Assembly: GCA_027451445.1 (NCBI GenBank)
Contig: DAIDJG010000609.1
Location: 1 to 64,000 of the forward strand
Length of the DNA stretch: 64,000 bases
Direction of reading: 5' to 3'
Source: Singulisphaera sp.
Lineage (GTDB): Bacteria > Planctomycetota > Planctomycetia > Isosphaerales > Isosphaeraceae
The notes beneath the pieces are model-generated. The model saw nothing but the letters and a program-made list of their open reading frames with translations. It was not told the DNA's origin and ran no database searches. Shown here piece by piece: positions 1 through 7,863 of the stretch. Each line of letters starts with the position of its first letter. Position 1 is the stretch's first letter. The translations under genes and the position numbers were made by a program.

Positions 1-230
1 GGCATGGCGCCGAAGAACTTCTTGAAGGCGTCGAGCCCGCCGGCCGAAGCGACCAAGCCCGCTACCGGCGGCTCGACTCGGCCTCGTTCTCTCACCGAGG
101 CATCCTCGTCGGCCTTCGTCGACAATTCGTCGCTTGGTCCATGAAGCTTGACCGGACGTTTCGGGTGGGAAGGCGGCTTGGCCCTATCGGAGGCCGTCTT
201 ACTCGGCTTGCCTCGTTTTTTCGCGGCCAT
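1..230 (-). CDS. CheB/CheR-type chemotaxis fusion protein, N-terminal part only
   Basis: This frame is not in the ORF track because it runs off the window edge. It starts at an ATG at 230 with AAAGGGG about 7 nt upstream and stays open to base 1, giving 76 codons. A basic, disordered first 45 residues (MAAKKRGKPSKTAS) lead into VAGLVASAGGLDAFKKFF. That matches the first beta strand and serine loop of the CheB methylesterase domain (consensus GIGASAGG). Proteins with such a lysine-rich leader are usually large CheB-CheR-PAS-histidine kinase hybrids. Only the N-terminus is visible, so the downstream domain order is inference. Confidence 0.7.
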   Translation of the reverse strand, partial: MAAKKRGKPSKTASDRAKPPSHPKRPVKLHGPSDELSTKADEDASVRERGRVEPPVAGLVASAGGLDAFKKFFGAM

Positions 231-300
231 CGGCGGTCCCCTTTCGGCCTCTCTCGGCTCTCATTGTACCCAGCGCTCATGGAACGTTCAGCCGAATGAA

Positions 301-321
301 CCCTGACACCGCGTGTCAGGG
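301..321. repeat. Perfect 9-bp inverted repeat (hairpin)
   Basis: CCCTGACAC and GTGTCAGGG flank a 3-nt loop. A further GTGTCAGGG-like copy follows at about 339-346 (GTGTGTCAGGG). The hairpin lies between the divergent CheB/CheR start and the receiver remnant. It has no T-tract, so it is more likely a binding site or folded leader than a terminator. Confidence 0.5.
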
Positions 322-420
322 TGTCCCCCACAAAAAGTGTGTCAGGGCTCCCGACTGCGAGGTCGTTGACGCTCCGGTTAGAGTATCCCTCGACAGTTCT
401 GTCCTCCACACCTCAGAGCG

Positions 421-850
421 GTGACGGAGCTGTTTAGGAAGAGTCGGGAGGTTGACCATGAAACAGCATGTCTGCTGATTGCCGATCGCGGTGGCGAGCA
501 ATGCGAGGCCTACGGCAGGCTCCTCAGAGCGCAGGGCTACGCGATCGAAACCTCCACGGATGGTCTGAATTGCACGGCGAAACTGCGACAGTTGAAGCCG
601 GCCGTGCTCGCGCTGAATCTGAGCTACTCTGAGGTGGGGCTGAGGGCGTGCTTGCCTCGCGCCGCAACGCGAGCCCCGCACCCAGGATCACCGAGCTGCT
701 CACGTCCACCGCTGCCGATCCACCGGATCAGGCTGATTTCACCGAGCCCCCCGTCGTGGACGACCTGCGCAGGTCTCGTGAAGTGGCCAGCCTGTTGAAG
801 ATCATACGCTCTGCCTTCGTCAAAAAGCGTCGCAGGGACCTGTCAGACGT
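421..850 (+). pseudogene. Decayed response-regulator receiver domain
   Basis: The first frame (from 421) reads ACLLIADRGGEQCEAYGRLL followed by GYAIETSTDG and KLRQLKPAVLALNL, a typical receiver beta1-alpha1-beta3 pattern. The frame is then lost. The rest of the receiver appears to continue in another frame from about 650 (LLTSTAADPPDQADF, then SLLKIIRSAFVKK). At least one frameshift plus a small deletion separates the two pieces, and the usual DxRMP phospho-aspartate loop is absent. I read it as a dead receiver gene next to other signalling remnants. A highly divergent live gene is less likely. Confidence 0.55.
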
Positions 851-907
851 GGGTGGTGGTCTTGATCGCCCAGGGCTTCTTGTCGAAGGAATTACGGGAT
901 ACTGCCC

Positions 908-1399
908 ATGTTCCAGGTCGCCACTCCCCTGATCCAGCCCACCTGCGAGAGCTCCAAAGCGGAAGCGGACGCGCCCCCGGCGACCGCTCCGCTCCTCACG
1001 CAGGGCCTGGAGGACCACCGTCTGGCGGAACGAATCGAACGCGCTCTGCATGCGACCGGTTACGGGGCACTGCGCACCATCCAGGTCTCCGTCAACGCTC
1101 GATGCGTCATCCTCGAGGGTCGAGTCTCCAGTTACTATCTGAAGCAGGTCGCGCAGGCGACCGCCCTGGCTGTACCGGGAGGTCATCAGATCCGCAACGG
1201 CCTGGACGTGGTCCAATGGGACTCAGACCGCAGGGAGGCTGGCGACGTGCGAGAACCACAAAGCAAACTCAGTAGCCGTCAGGGAAGTCGGCATCGCGCC
1301 GGACGACCTCGGTCGGGTCATGGAACCGCGGTTCTCTACCAAGGCTCGCGAGATGGACTGTCTCGCGAAAGTTTTTCGACAAGATTCACCGCGGCCTGA
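908..1399 (+). CDS. BON-domain protein
   Basis: Residues about 34-97 form a BON domain (LAERIERALHATGYGALRTI, then a beta strand VILEGRVSSYYLKQVAQ and the end IRNGLDVV). BON domains bind membranes or ligands and are common as small stand-alone proteins in planctomycetes. The reading frame continues past the expected end of the domain, for about 60 residues, into DNA that in another frame is a histidine-kinase remnant. The tail (SRHRAGRPRSGHG) therefore looks like read-through after a deletion joined two genes. The start is the first ATG and no strong ribosome site is seen close to it. Confidence 0.6.
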   Translation: MFQVATPLIQPTCESSKAEADAPPATAPLLTQGLEDHRLAERIERALHATGYGALRTIQVSVNARCVILEGRVSSYYLKQVAQATALAVPGGHQIRNGLDVVQWDSDRREAGDVREPQSKLSSRQGSRHRAGRPRSGHGTAVLYQGSRDGLSRESFSTRFTAA

Positions 1400-1497
1400 G
1401 TCTGGTCCGTGAACCGGGCATGGAAAGCACGTTCACAGTCCGGCAGGCTGTGGCTACCTACGAAAGAGAGATGCCCGATGAGCGACGATGCCCCTAG
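1252..1497 (+). pseudogene. Remnant of a histidine kinase ATPase domain (C-terminal end)
   Basis: One frame reads VREVGIAPDDLGRVMEPRFSTK, the F-box region of a HATPase_c domain (usual form: MEPFFTTK). It continues as CLAKVFRQ, a decayed G2 box. A shifted frame supplies KIHRGLSLVREPGMESTFTV, the last strands of the domain. The stop lies inside the start of the following response regulator, the overlap expected of a former kinase-regulator operon. The GTGLGL motif and everything N-terminal to the F box are missing. Confidence 0.6.
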
Positions 1498-2206
1498 CAT
1501 CCTCCTGGTAGAATATGATGTGTACATATGCGAAAATATGGCCGACATCCTCACCGATCAGGGATTTCGCGTCGACATGGCTCATGAAGGGATGATCGCC
1601 CTGGAACTGGTGCGACGGCAGCCGTACGACGTGGCGCTCCTCGACTTGAGGATGCCCGGCATGGACGGCCTGACGCTCTACCGCGAGATCAAGAAGGTGC
1701 AGGCCGGGACGGTCGCGCTCCTCGTCACCGCCTATGTCGGCGGGTCCACAGCCGAGGAGGCGATCGCCGCAGGGGCGTGGCGGGTCCTGTCCAAGCCCGT
1801 CGATCTACCGAGGCTGCTGGGCCTGATCGAAGAGGCGTTGGAACAGCCGCTGGTGCTGGTTGTCGATGACGACGCCGACCTGTGCGATAGCCTCTGGGAC
1901 CTGCTGCGCGAACGAGGCTACCGGGTCTGTATCGCCCACGACGGGCGGCAGGCGGCCGAGCGGCTGCGCGATTCGACACGGGTCGTTCTGATCGACCTGA
2001 AGCTCCCGGGCGGGGACGGCGACGAGGTATTCCATCAGGTCCGGGTTGCGAACCCGGAGGCGCGGACCATGCTCACCACCGGGTACCGGGCCGAGACGGA
2101 GTCGATGGTCGAGCGGCTCTGGACCGAGGGGGTCAACGCAATCTGCTACAAGCCGTTCGACATCCCCGAGTTCCTGGGGACTTTGGGACAACTGGCCAGA
2201 GGGTGA
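1478..2206 (+). CDS. Response regulator with two tandem receiver domains
   Basis: This 242-residue protein starts at MSDDAPS, chosen because the receiver begins directly after it. Receiver 1 (about 7-120) has phospho-acceptor Asp56 in LLDLRMPGMDG and the lysine loop LSKPVD. Its first acidic pair is weak (VEYD where DD is usual). Receiver 2 (about 126-240) has VVDDDAD, Asp173 in LIDLKLPGGDG and CYKPFD. There is no output domain, so it probably works by phosphotransfer or by protein contacts with a kinase. The adjoining kinase gene survives only as a fragment, so the input partner must be elsewhere or lost. Confidence 0.85.
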   Translation: MSDDAPSILLVEYDVYICENMADILTDQGFRVDMAHEGMIALELVRRQPYDVALLDLRMPGMDGLTLYREIKKVQAGTVALLVTAYVGGSTAEEAIAAGAWRVLSKPVDLPRLLGLIEEALEQPLVLVVDDDADLCDSLWDLLRERGYRVCIAHDGRQAAERLRDSTRVVLIDLKLPGGDGDEVFHQVRVANPEARTMLTTGYRAETESMVERLWTEGVNAICYKPFDIPEFLGTLGQLARG

Positions 2207-2340
2207 CGGAGTGGCCTGCCGTTCGAACTTGGCGGAACCGAGCGACCTCCCCAACGGGACAACGGCTGACGCGCTACCGCGAATGGGGCGTCTGGCTCCT
2301 GCGGCCGACGTGATCGTTCTACGCGACGAGGACGAAAGGG

Positions 2341-2463
2341 ACCGGCCTGGGCCGGGCGATCTGCCGGTGGATCATTGAGGCCCACGAGGGCCGGATCGTC
2401 CTCGGCGTTGGCGTTGTCCGGGGCGCGGAGTTCATCCCCATCCTACCGCGAGGTAATCCATGA
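2341..2463 (+). pseudogene. Second histidine-kinase remnant (G2 box and C-terminus)
   Basis: The frame reads TGLGRAICRWIIEAHEGRI and ends at a TGA overlapping the ATG of the next gene (ATGA). This is the G2 box and last helix of a HATPase_c domain. The expected ending, a strand such as GxGSTFTVxLP, is garbled (VRGAEFIPILP). No intact kinase sequence precedes it within 130 bp. The piece marks the 3' end of a lost kinase once translationally coupled to the ANTAR regulator. Confidence 0.6.
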
Positions 2464-3080
2464 ACGCTTCGCTGCGCATCGCCGTCGCCGACGACGAGTT
2501 GGAGATGCAAGAGTACTACCAGACGATCCTGCCCGTGCTGGGCCACGTGGTCGTGGCCGTGGCAGGAACGGGCGCGGAGCTGGTCGAGAAGTGCCGCGCG
2601 CAGCATCCCGACCTGGTGATCACGGACATCAAGATGCCGGACATGGACGGAATTGAGGCAGCGGCGCAAATCTATCGGGAGGCGCCGATACCCGTCATCC
2701 TCGTCTCGGCGTATCACGACGCTGATTTTATCCAGCGAGCCGAGGCGAACCACATCCTGTCCTACCTGGTCAAGCCGATCAAGCAGGCCGACCTCGCACC
2801 GGCCATCGCGATTGTCGTGCGCCGCTTCCGGCAGTTCGAGACGCTCCGCCGGGAGACCACCGACCTGAAACACGCTCTGGAAGATAGGAAGCTCATCGAG
2901 CGGGCCAAGGGCCTGCTGATGAAAAAGGCGTCGCTCGACGAGGCGGAGGCATTCTTGCGGCTACAGACGCTGGCCAGCAATCAAAACCGCAAGCTGGTGG
3001 AGATCGCGCGAATGCTGCTGACGGCAGAGGAAGCGTTCGATGGGTCCAAGCCGGGCCGTCGACAAGGGGGCCTTCATTGA
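2460..3080 (+). CDS. REC-ANTAR response regulator (transcription antitermination)
   Basis: The protein has 206 residues. A receiver domain (about 5-118) carries the acidic pair VADDE, phospho-acceptor Asp56 in VITDIKMPDMDG and the loop LVKPIK. A coiled linker leads to an ANTAR domain (about 132-190: LIERAKGLLMKKASLDEAEAF with the downstream helix RKLVEIARMLL). ANTAR domains bind paired hairpins in nascent mRNA and prevent terminator formation, so this is an RNA-level regulator. The ATG overlaps the stop of the kinase remnant. A basic tail (GRRQGG) follows the ANTAR domain. Confidence 0.9.
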   Translation: MNASLRIAVADDELEMQEYYQTILPVLGHVVVAVAGTGAELVEKCRAQHPDLVITDIKMPDMDGIEAAAQIYREAPIPVILVSAYHDADFIQRAEANHILSYLVKPIKQADLAPAIAIVVRRFRQFETLRRETTDLKHALEDRKLIERAKGLLMKKASLDEAEAFLRLQTLASNQNRKLVEIARMLLTAEEAFDGSKPGRRQGGLH

Positions 3081-3255
3081 GTCTCGATGAGGAGGAGCCC
3101 GGCTTCGTCATCAGACCGTCTGCCATGGGAAGGTCGAGAATCGATGACCATCAAGGTTCATGGGGTGCCATGGTATTGAGCTGACGGCCTCGTTTGATGG
3201 CCTTGCGGTGGAACGACAGGGTTTTCTCTTCCCCCCAAACCGGAGACGGACACCC

Positions 3256-3579
3256 GTGAGTATCGTACTGAAAGGCGGCGCGTTCGACGGTAGGCACCTT
3301 GAGGGAGGCCGCCCCAAAGCTGGCCTGCCCGCGCAGATTCAACTGACCGACACGGGTGCGGTTTTCTCCATCGTTCGCGAGGATGGCCATAAAGTCGACT
3401 ATCCCGATTACTGGAGGTTGTCGGACAAGACAAGGACGAGCGACCCAGCCGCGCCGACTCCGCCCTGGACCGCTCTCTACCACAAGACCGAGACGACCAG
3501 GTCGGGCGAAGTCGAGTTCCAGCACGTCGCGACCACCCACCACGAAAAACCACTCCCGCCGCCTCCGGCGGTTTGGTAG
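3256..3579 (+). CDS. Small hypothetical protein
   Basis: The ORF can start upstream at 3160. I prefer the GTG at 3256, which has GGAGACGG upstream and leaves a clean beta-rich start (VSIVLKGGAFDGRHLEGG). It is about 107 residues, with alternating strands and a DYPDYWRL motif, and ends in a proline-rich tail. No family is recognised with certainty. Confidence 0.45.
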   Translation: MSIVLKGGAFDGRHLEGGRPKAGLPAQIQLTDTGAVFSIVREDGHKVDYPDYWRLSDKTRTSDPAAPTPPWTALYHKTETTRSGEVEFQHVATTHHEKPLPPPPAVW

Positions 3580-3920
3580 CAAGGCAGGCGCAGCACAGTG
3601 GCTCACTCGCTGCGCCGATGACCCGCTTGTACGAGGATTCAGCGCAGTCTTGAGGGGAAGATCACGCGGTCGGTCACTCGTCGTGGTAGGATCGAACTTA
3701 CGCGTGTTAGGTCTTCGACTGGAAAGGGATCACACGAACGATTCCCTGGGAACTTGCCGTCAGGGGCTCAGGTTCATCAGTCCGGCTGGCTCCGAAAATA
3801 GCATCTCGATGCAGGCATGCGAAGCGAGGTGGACGCCTACTAGGGAACCTCGATCGCGGTGGTTAACCAACCGCCGGGGAGGAACAATGAAAAAACGCGT
3901 CGAACTTCCGAGGTTCCAGG
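3580..3920. other. Intergenic region without a recognisable gene
   Basis: About 340 bp between the small ORF and the transglutaminase gene. Overlapping ORFs are present on both strands, but none shows a domain or a good ribosome site. The GGGGAGGAAC at about 3876 lies too far from the 3921 ATG to be its ribosome site. Confidence 0.4.
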
Positions 3921-4730
3921 ATGAAGATCAACGTCGGCTTTGAGATTGTCTACGATTGTCCTCAGCCCACTCCCATGATCCTGGCGCTCAGTATCCACTA
4001 TTCTCGCGTTTCTGACTTGCTGAGACCCGATCATCTCGTCATCAACCCGCCCGTTCCCATCAAGGCGTACCGCGACGGTTTCGGCAACTGGTGCAGCCGG
4101 ATTGTTGCACCGAAGGGCGAAGTGCGTCTCTGGACCGATACGATCGTCAACGATCCGGGAACCCCCGATCAGTACGATCGAGCGGCGCAGCAGCATCAGG
4201 TTCACGATCTGCCCGAAGACACTCTCGTCTACCTGCTGGGGAGCCGCTATTGCGAGACCGATCGCCTCTCGGAGACGGCCTGGTCGCTCTTCGGCAACGC
4301 ACCCACCGGCTGGGCTCGTGTCCAGGCCATCTGCGATTTCGTTCACGGGCATGTTCAGTTCGGATACGAACATGCGCGCCCGACGAAGACCGCATGGGAG
4401 ACGTTCAACGAACGTCAGGGCGTTTGCCGGGATTTCGCTCATCTGGCTGTGACTTTTTGCCGATGTGTGAACATCCCTGCGCGTTATTGCACCGGTTATC
4501 TCGGCGACATCGGCGTACCCCCAAGCGCCTCGCCGATGGATTTCAGCGGCTGGTTCGAAGCGTTCGTCGGCGGCCAGTGGTACACGTTCGATGCCCGGAA
4601 CAATGTTCCGAGGATCGGACGAGTCTTGATCGCGCGGGGACGAGACGCTGCCGACGTGGCGATCAGCACGACCTTCGGGCCCAACACTCTGAAATCGTTT
4701 CGGGTCTGGACTGACGAGGTCAAGAGCTGA
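3921..4730 (+). CDS. Transglutaminase-like family protein
   Basis: This 269-residue cytoplasmic protein has an N-terminal beta-sandwich (about 1-90) followed by a transglutaminase core (about 125-240). The nucleophile Cys169 lies in RQGVCRDFAHLAVTFCRCVNIPARY, the hallmark of the bacterial transglutaminase/peptidase fold. The aspartate is D224 in WYTFDARN. The His that often precedes WFE in these enzymes is not visible (DFSGWFEAF). Either the triad is completed elsewhere or activity is changed. Homologues act as proteases or amidases of unknown substrate. Confidence 0.8.
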   Translation: MKINVGFEIVYDCPQPTPMILALSIHYSRVSDLLRPDHLVINPPVPIKAYRDGFGNWCSRIVAPKGEVRLWTDTIVNDPGTPDQYDRAAQQHQVHDLPEDTLVYLLGSRYCETDRLSETAWSLFGNAPTGWARVQAICDFVHGHVQFGYEHARPTKTAWETFNERQGVCRDFAHLAVTFCRCVNIPARYCTGYLGDIGVPPSASPMDFSGWFEAFVGGQWYTFDARNNVPRIGRVLIARGRDAADVAISTTFGPNTLKSFRVWTDEVKS

Positions 4731-5113
4731 GAGGTCAGGCGGCGGCGGGCGTTTCGTCCTCTATGAATCGCCGGATTGGGCGGAGCAGCCAGGGCGCCAA
4801 GCTTCAACGCCTCGGGGATCGACCTTTCTCAATAAATGATGAATATATCAGGACAAATTATATCCGGAGAAGAATCCTCGAGGATCTGTTCTACAGGCGG
4901 TGATTGTAGCCGCACGGCTAAGCGGAACGCCTTCGCTGTGGGTCCATGCCCAGCAGCACGGTGCGGTGCGTGCGGGGCATGACGCCGCACAGTCAGAGCG
5001 GCACGGCGACGCAAGTCCACGCGATCGACGAGCACATCTTTATCGACGGTGTACCACTTCCCGACCACGTCGGCTGCGGGACCGCGGGACTGCGGCGATT
5101 TTTTGGTTTTTTC
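4731..5113. other. Intergenic region upstream of hsp20
   Basis: No convincing coding sequence is seen in these 380 bp. There is an AT-rich patch at about 4828-4865 (AATAAATGATGAATATATCAGG) within otherwise GC-rich DNA, which may hold a promoter. ORFs in this stretch have no domain signal. Confidence 0.35.
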
Positions 5114-5143
5114 TTGACGTCAAAGAGCTCTCCTGGCATATTG
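5114..5143 (+). promoter_or_regulatory. Putative sigma70-type promoter
   Basis: TTGACG at 5114-5119 and CATATT at 5137-5142 are separated by 17 nt. It points toward the hsp20 gene but is followed first by a strong terminator hairpin. Confidence 0.35.
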
Positions 5144-5198
5144 ATGAGTTATAGAAGATCATCGGCTCCTGATGGGCCGAAGGGTCTTTGGCTAAGGT

Positions 5199-5242
5199 GG
5201 CCACGCTCGCGCGAATCGTCGCACGAGCGTGGCCTTTTTTTT
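5199..5242 (+). terminator. Strong intrinsic terminator in the hsp20 leader
   Basis: An 11-bp perfect stem (GGCCACGCTCG with CGAGCGTGGCC) around a 14-nt loop is followed by eight T residues. It lies between the possible promoter at 5114 and the hsp20 ATG at 5307. It would end a short RNA of roughly 90 nt, or act as an attenuator. Confidence 0.8.
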
Positions 5243-5306
5243 GGTCCCGCGCGCCGCAAGAGCCCGGCGGGGGGCCATCCGCCCATGGCTCTGGAGGAGA
5301 TCCGAG

Positions 5307-5948
5307 ATGACGATCGAGCGCTGGGACCCGTTCCGCGAGGCGATCAGTCTGCGCGAAGCGATGAACTCTCTGTTCGCGGAGAGCTACGTGCGGCCGGGCG
5401 ACCGGCCGGCGGTTGGCGGGACCGCGACGCTCCCCCTGGACGTTGCCGAGACCGAGGGCGAGTTTGTGATCAAGGCATCGTTGCCGGGCATCAAACCCGA
5501 GGACGTGCACATCACCGCCCACGGCGACACGCTCATGATCCGGGGTGAGAGCAAGGCCGAGGAGGAGAAGAAAGGCACGCACTGGCACATGCGCGAGCGT
5601 CGCGTCAGCTCGTTCGCGCGCTCCATTAGCCTGGGCACCCCGATCCAAGCCGACGCCGCGAACGCCCAGTTCGATCACGGGGTATTGACGCTGACCCTGC
5701 CCAAGACGGCGGCGGCCAAGCCGAAGCTAATCAAGGTGACGAGTAGCCCGACACCACCCCTATCGAGCGATCAGCCGGATCGTCCCGCTCAGGATCGAAA
5801 TACGTCTGTCACCGCCAAGAGCACTCCCGCATCCCAACCGATGAAGCCAAGTGGGAAGCCGGAGGCAACCCCCGACGTTGCGGCCGAGCAACCCCGCAAG
5901 TCGAACGAGACCGCGACGGCTGGCAAAGAAGCGGTGGCAAGCCGGTAG
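5307..5948 (+). CDS. Hsp20 small heat-shock chaperone
   Basis: GGAGGAGA lies 7-9 nt before the ATG. Residues about 38-132 form an alpha-crystallin domain (LPLDVAETEGEFVIKASLPG, then the ending GVLTLTLPKT). The N-terminus has the usual WDPFRE. The C-terminal tail (about 140-213) is unusually long, rich in Pro, Ser, Thr and Lys and probably disordered. It extends well past the typical 150-residue length. Hsp20 proteins hold unfolding proteins in large oligomers in the cytoplasm. It heads a block of small envelope and stress genes read in the same direction. Confidence 0.92.
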   Translation: MTIERWDPFREAISLREAMNSLFAESYVRPGDRPAVGGTATLPLDVAETEGEFVIKASLPGIKPEDVHITAHGDTLMIRGESKAEEEKKGTHWHMRERRVSSFARSISLGTPIQADAANAQFDHGVLTLTLPKTAAAKPKLIKVTSSPTPPLSSDQPDRPAQDRNTSVTAKSTPASQPMKPSGKPEATPDVAAEQPRKSNETATAGKEAVASR

Positions 5949-6132
5949 CGGAGAGTCGAAACGGGCCGACGCCACGGACCAACAGTAGGTCACCATGGCC
6001 AAGACGTTGTTGGAACGGTCGGGACAGGTCGACTTCCTTGACCGGCGTCATTGGTACGTTCTCGTAGCCATGCGGGGGATTGGCCCCCGCTCGCGCTGCA
6101 CTCAGTTCCTGTTCAAGAGAGGAAGAAGTCTC

Positions 6133-6303
6133 ATGTTGTACTATGCCATCGTGTTCGCGATCCTCGCCCTGGTCGCTGGCGTCCTCGGATTCGTGGGACT
6201 CAGCGGTACGCTCGCCTTGATCGCCAAGGTCCTGCTGTTCGTTTTCTTGGCCCTTTTCGTGGTCTCGCTGATATTCGGCGGGAGGCGTGGGTCGATCGTC
6301 TGA
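6133..6303 (+). CDS. DUF1328 small membrane protein
   Basis: This 56-residue protein begins at the ATG at 6133, with GAGAGGAAGAAG upstream. It consists of two hydrophobic helices ([20 protein letters not shown] and [21 protein letters not shown]) ending in FGGRR, as in the YtjA/UPF0391 family. The longer ORF start at 5995 adds a non-conserved extension and is rejected. The family is linked to envelope stress but its function is not known. A second copy lies at 6619. Confidence 0.85.
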   Translation: MLYYAIVFAILALVAGVLGFVGLSGTLALIAKVLLFVFLALFVVSLIFGGRRGSIV

Positions 6304-6361
6304 TCCTCGGTGGACGGGCGCGGCCCGTCTGCCGAAAGTCGTCGTCAGAGGAGGGTTTCGG

Positions 6362-6571
6362 ATGAGCAAGGTCGGGCACAATCGGATCGCGCTCCGCGCC
6401 GCGCTGCTGTTCGGAGCGCTCATAACCTTTGCCGGCTGTGAGACCAAGGGGCCTGCCGAACGCGCGGGCGAGAGCATCGACAAGAGCGTCCAGGACGCCA
6501 AGGACGCGATCAATCCTCCTGGCCCCTCGGAGAAGGCGGGACGAAGCATCGACAAGGCCCTGGGCAAGTGA
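6362..6571 (+). CDS. Small lipoprotein
   Basis: The 69-residue protein follows GAGGAGGG by 8 nt. The signal peptide (LRAALLFGALITFAGC) ends in a lipobox with Cys near residue 26. The mature part has two similar amphipathic repeats (AERAGESIDKSVQDAK and SEKAGRSIDKALGK), resembling short entericidin or YMGG-like helices. It probably sits at the membrane surface. It lies between two DUF1328 genes. Confidence 0.75.
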   Translation: MSKVGHNRIALRAALLFGALITFAGCETKGPAERAGESIDKSVQDAKDAINPPGPSEKAGRSIDKALGK

Positions 6572-6618
6572 CCCAAGGGTCGGCCCCGTTCATGGGCCAC
6601 ATCCTGGAGAATGGTCCC

Positions 6619-6789
6619 ATGCCTCGGTTCGTCATCACCTTCGCGGTCTTCGCCCTGATCGCCCGCAGCCTCGGCTTCGTCGCCGTTACAGGCACACTCG
6701 CGGTGATCGCCAAGATTTTGCAGCTCGGTTTCCTGGCCGCCTTCGTGGCCCCGCTGATCTTCGGCGGGACGTGGAAGCCGGCCGGTTGA
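6619..6789 (+). CDS. Second DUF1328-like small membrane protein
   Basis: MPRFVITFAVFALIARSLGFVAVTG and LAVIAKILQLGFLAAFVAPLIFGG parallel the protein at 6133 almost helix by helix, so the two are probably duplicates. The start at 6619 follows TGGAGA by 8 nt. An Arg in the first helix and a divergent C-terminus (TWKPAG) suggest relaxed constraint. Confidence 0.7.
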   Translation: MPRFVITFAVFALIARSLGFVAVTGTLAVIAKILQLGFLAAFVAPLIFGGTWKPAG

Positions 6790-6865
6790 ACTTCGTTGTT
6801 GTGGGCAACCTCGTCGTGAGACAGCCCAAAGACCAATGATTTGTGGCTTCAGGAGACACAAACAC

Positions 6866-7081
6866 ATGAAACGCACACTGTTATCAGCTTTGATTCTCGG
6901 GGTCCTCGTGTTTCCCGCCGTCGGCCTGGTCGGCTGCGGCGAGGAGTCGAAGACGGGAAGGACGGAAACGGTCACGACGCCGGGTGGGACCACCACCACG
7001 ACCTCGGAGACCAAGGTCAAATCAACCGGTGAGAACCCGCCACCGAATTCCGCAGGCGAAACCGGTAAGACTGCTAGGTGA
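6866..7081 (+). CDS. Small lipoprotein with Thr/Ser-rich tail
   Basis: CAGGAGACAC precedes the ATG. A signal peptide ends at the lipobox VGLVGC (Cys about 24). The remaining 47 residues are low-complexity and rich in Thr, Gly and Glu (TVTTPGGTTTTTSETK), likely an extended surface segment. No domain is recognised. It is the last member of the Hsp20/DUF1328 block. Confidence 0.7.
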   Translation: MKRTLLSALILGVLVFPAVGLVGCGEESKTGRTETVTTPGGTTTTTSETKVKSTGENPPPNSAGETGKTAR

Positions 7082-7376
7082 GAACGTCACACGGACCGCC
7101 CTCGACCACACGGGGGCGATCACACCGGCCGTTCCTGATTTCAAAAACGCTGAGTGAGCCATGCGGTTGAATTGGCGTCGATGCAAGTAATTGGCTCGAA
7201 GGTCACTGCTTCATGCTGTCATCCGGTCGAATGGAACTTCGGCGCGATCCCGGATGCCGGCTATGTAGGCATCCGCGCCGATTGCCCCGATGACGTGACC
7301 TTCGGGTCGTGCCAACACCAAGGCACTGTCGTCCAATCCCATCCCATTTCAGTACCACCGCTTGACAGGGATCCTC

Positions 7377-7688
7377 ATGGCGACCGATCGTGAGGTTGAG
7401 GAGATGATCGCCCGCTGCGTGGGCATTATGGTCTTCTACCGTAACAGCGGTAAGACAACGCAATCAAACCGCCGGATGGTCGCGGAGGTCCGGGCCGTCG
7501 CCGGTTGCGTAAAGGAGTGGCACCCGGCGGACGGCGTGGTCCGGCGCATCCTCGATTCGGTGAAAGCAGAGATGATCGTTCGGTACGGGCACGAGTTGGG
7601 CGTGAGGCTTGACGGCGAATTCTACACGGCTTTCGAGGGCGAGACCATGCCGTTGCCCATCCCTTCGCCATCGATGACCCGAAGTTGA
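7377..7688 (+). CDS. Hypothetical protein, about 103 residues
   Basis: The start is taken at MATDREVEEMIARCVGIMVFY, where a helical, soluble pattern begins (ATG with CAGGGATCC upstream). A basic middle (NRRMVAEVRAV) and an acidic C-terminal half follow. The codon pattern is gene-like, but no family is recognised. The ORF at 7154 that overlaps its start has no support. Confidence 0.5.
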   Translation: MATDREVEEMIARCVGIMVFYRNSGKTTQSNRRMVAEVRAVAGCVKEWHPADGVVRRILDSVKAEMIVRYGHELGVRLDGEFYTAFEGETMPLPIPSPSMTRS

Positions 7689-7863
7689 CAATTTGTGGAA
7701 ACACCCCGCATGCCCGGTCGATGGTGCGAAGGCCGGTGAGCCGGCCCCGGGATCAGGGGCCAACGGTCAGGAACGATGGAGGACCAGCCAGAATGTCTTA
7801 CCGTAATGGCCGCCAGCGCCTTGGCGGCCCTCCTCGGGGCCGGAGATCGCGGAGTCGACAGGG

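Noticed and set aside
5809-7020. 403-residue minus-strand ORF
   Set aside because: Runs antisense through hsp20, two DUF1328 genes and two lipoprotein genes, all with ribosome sites on the plus strand.
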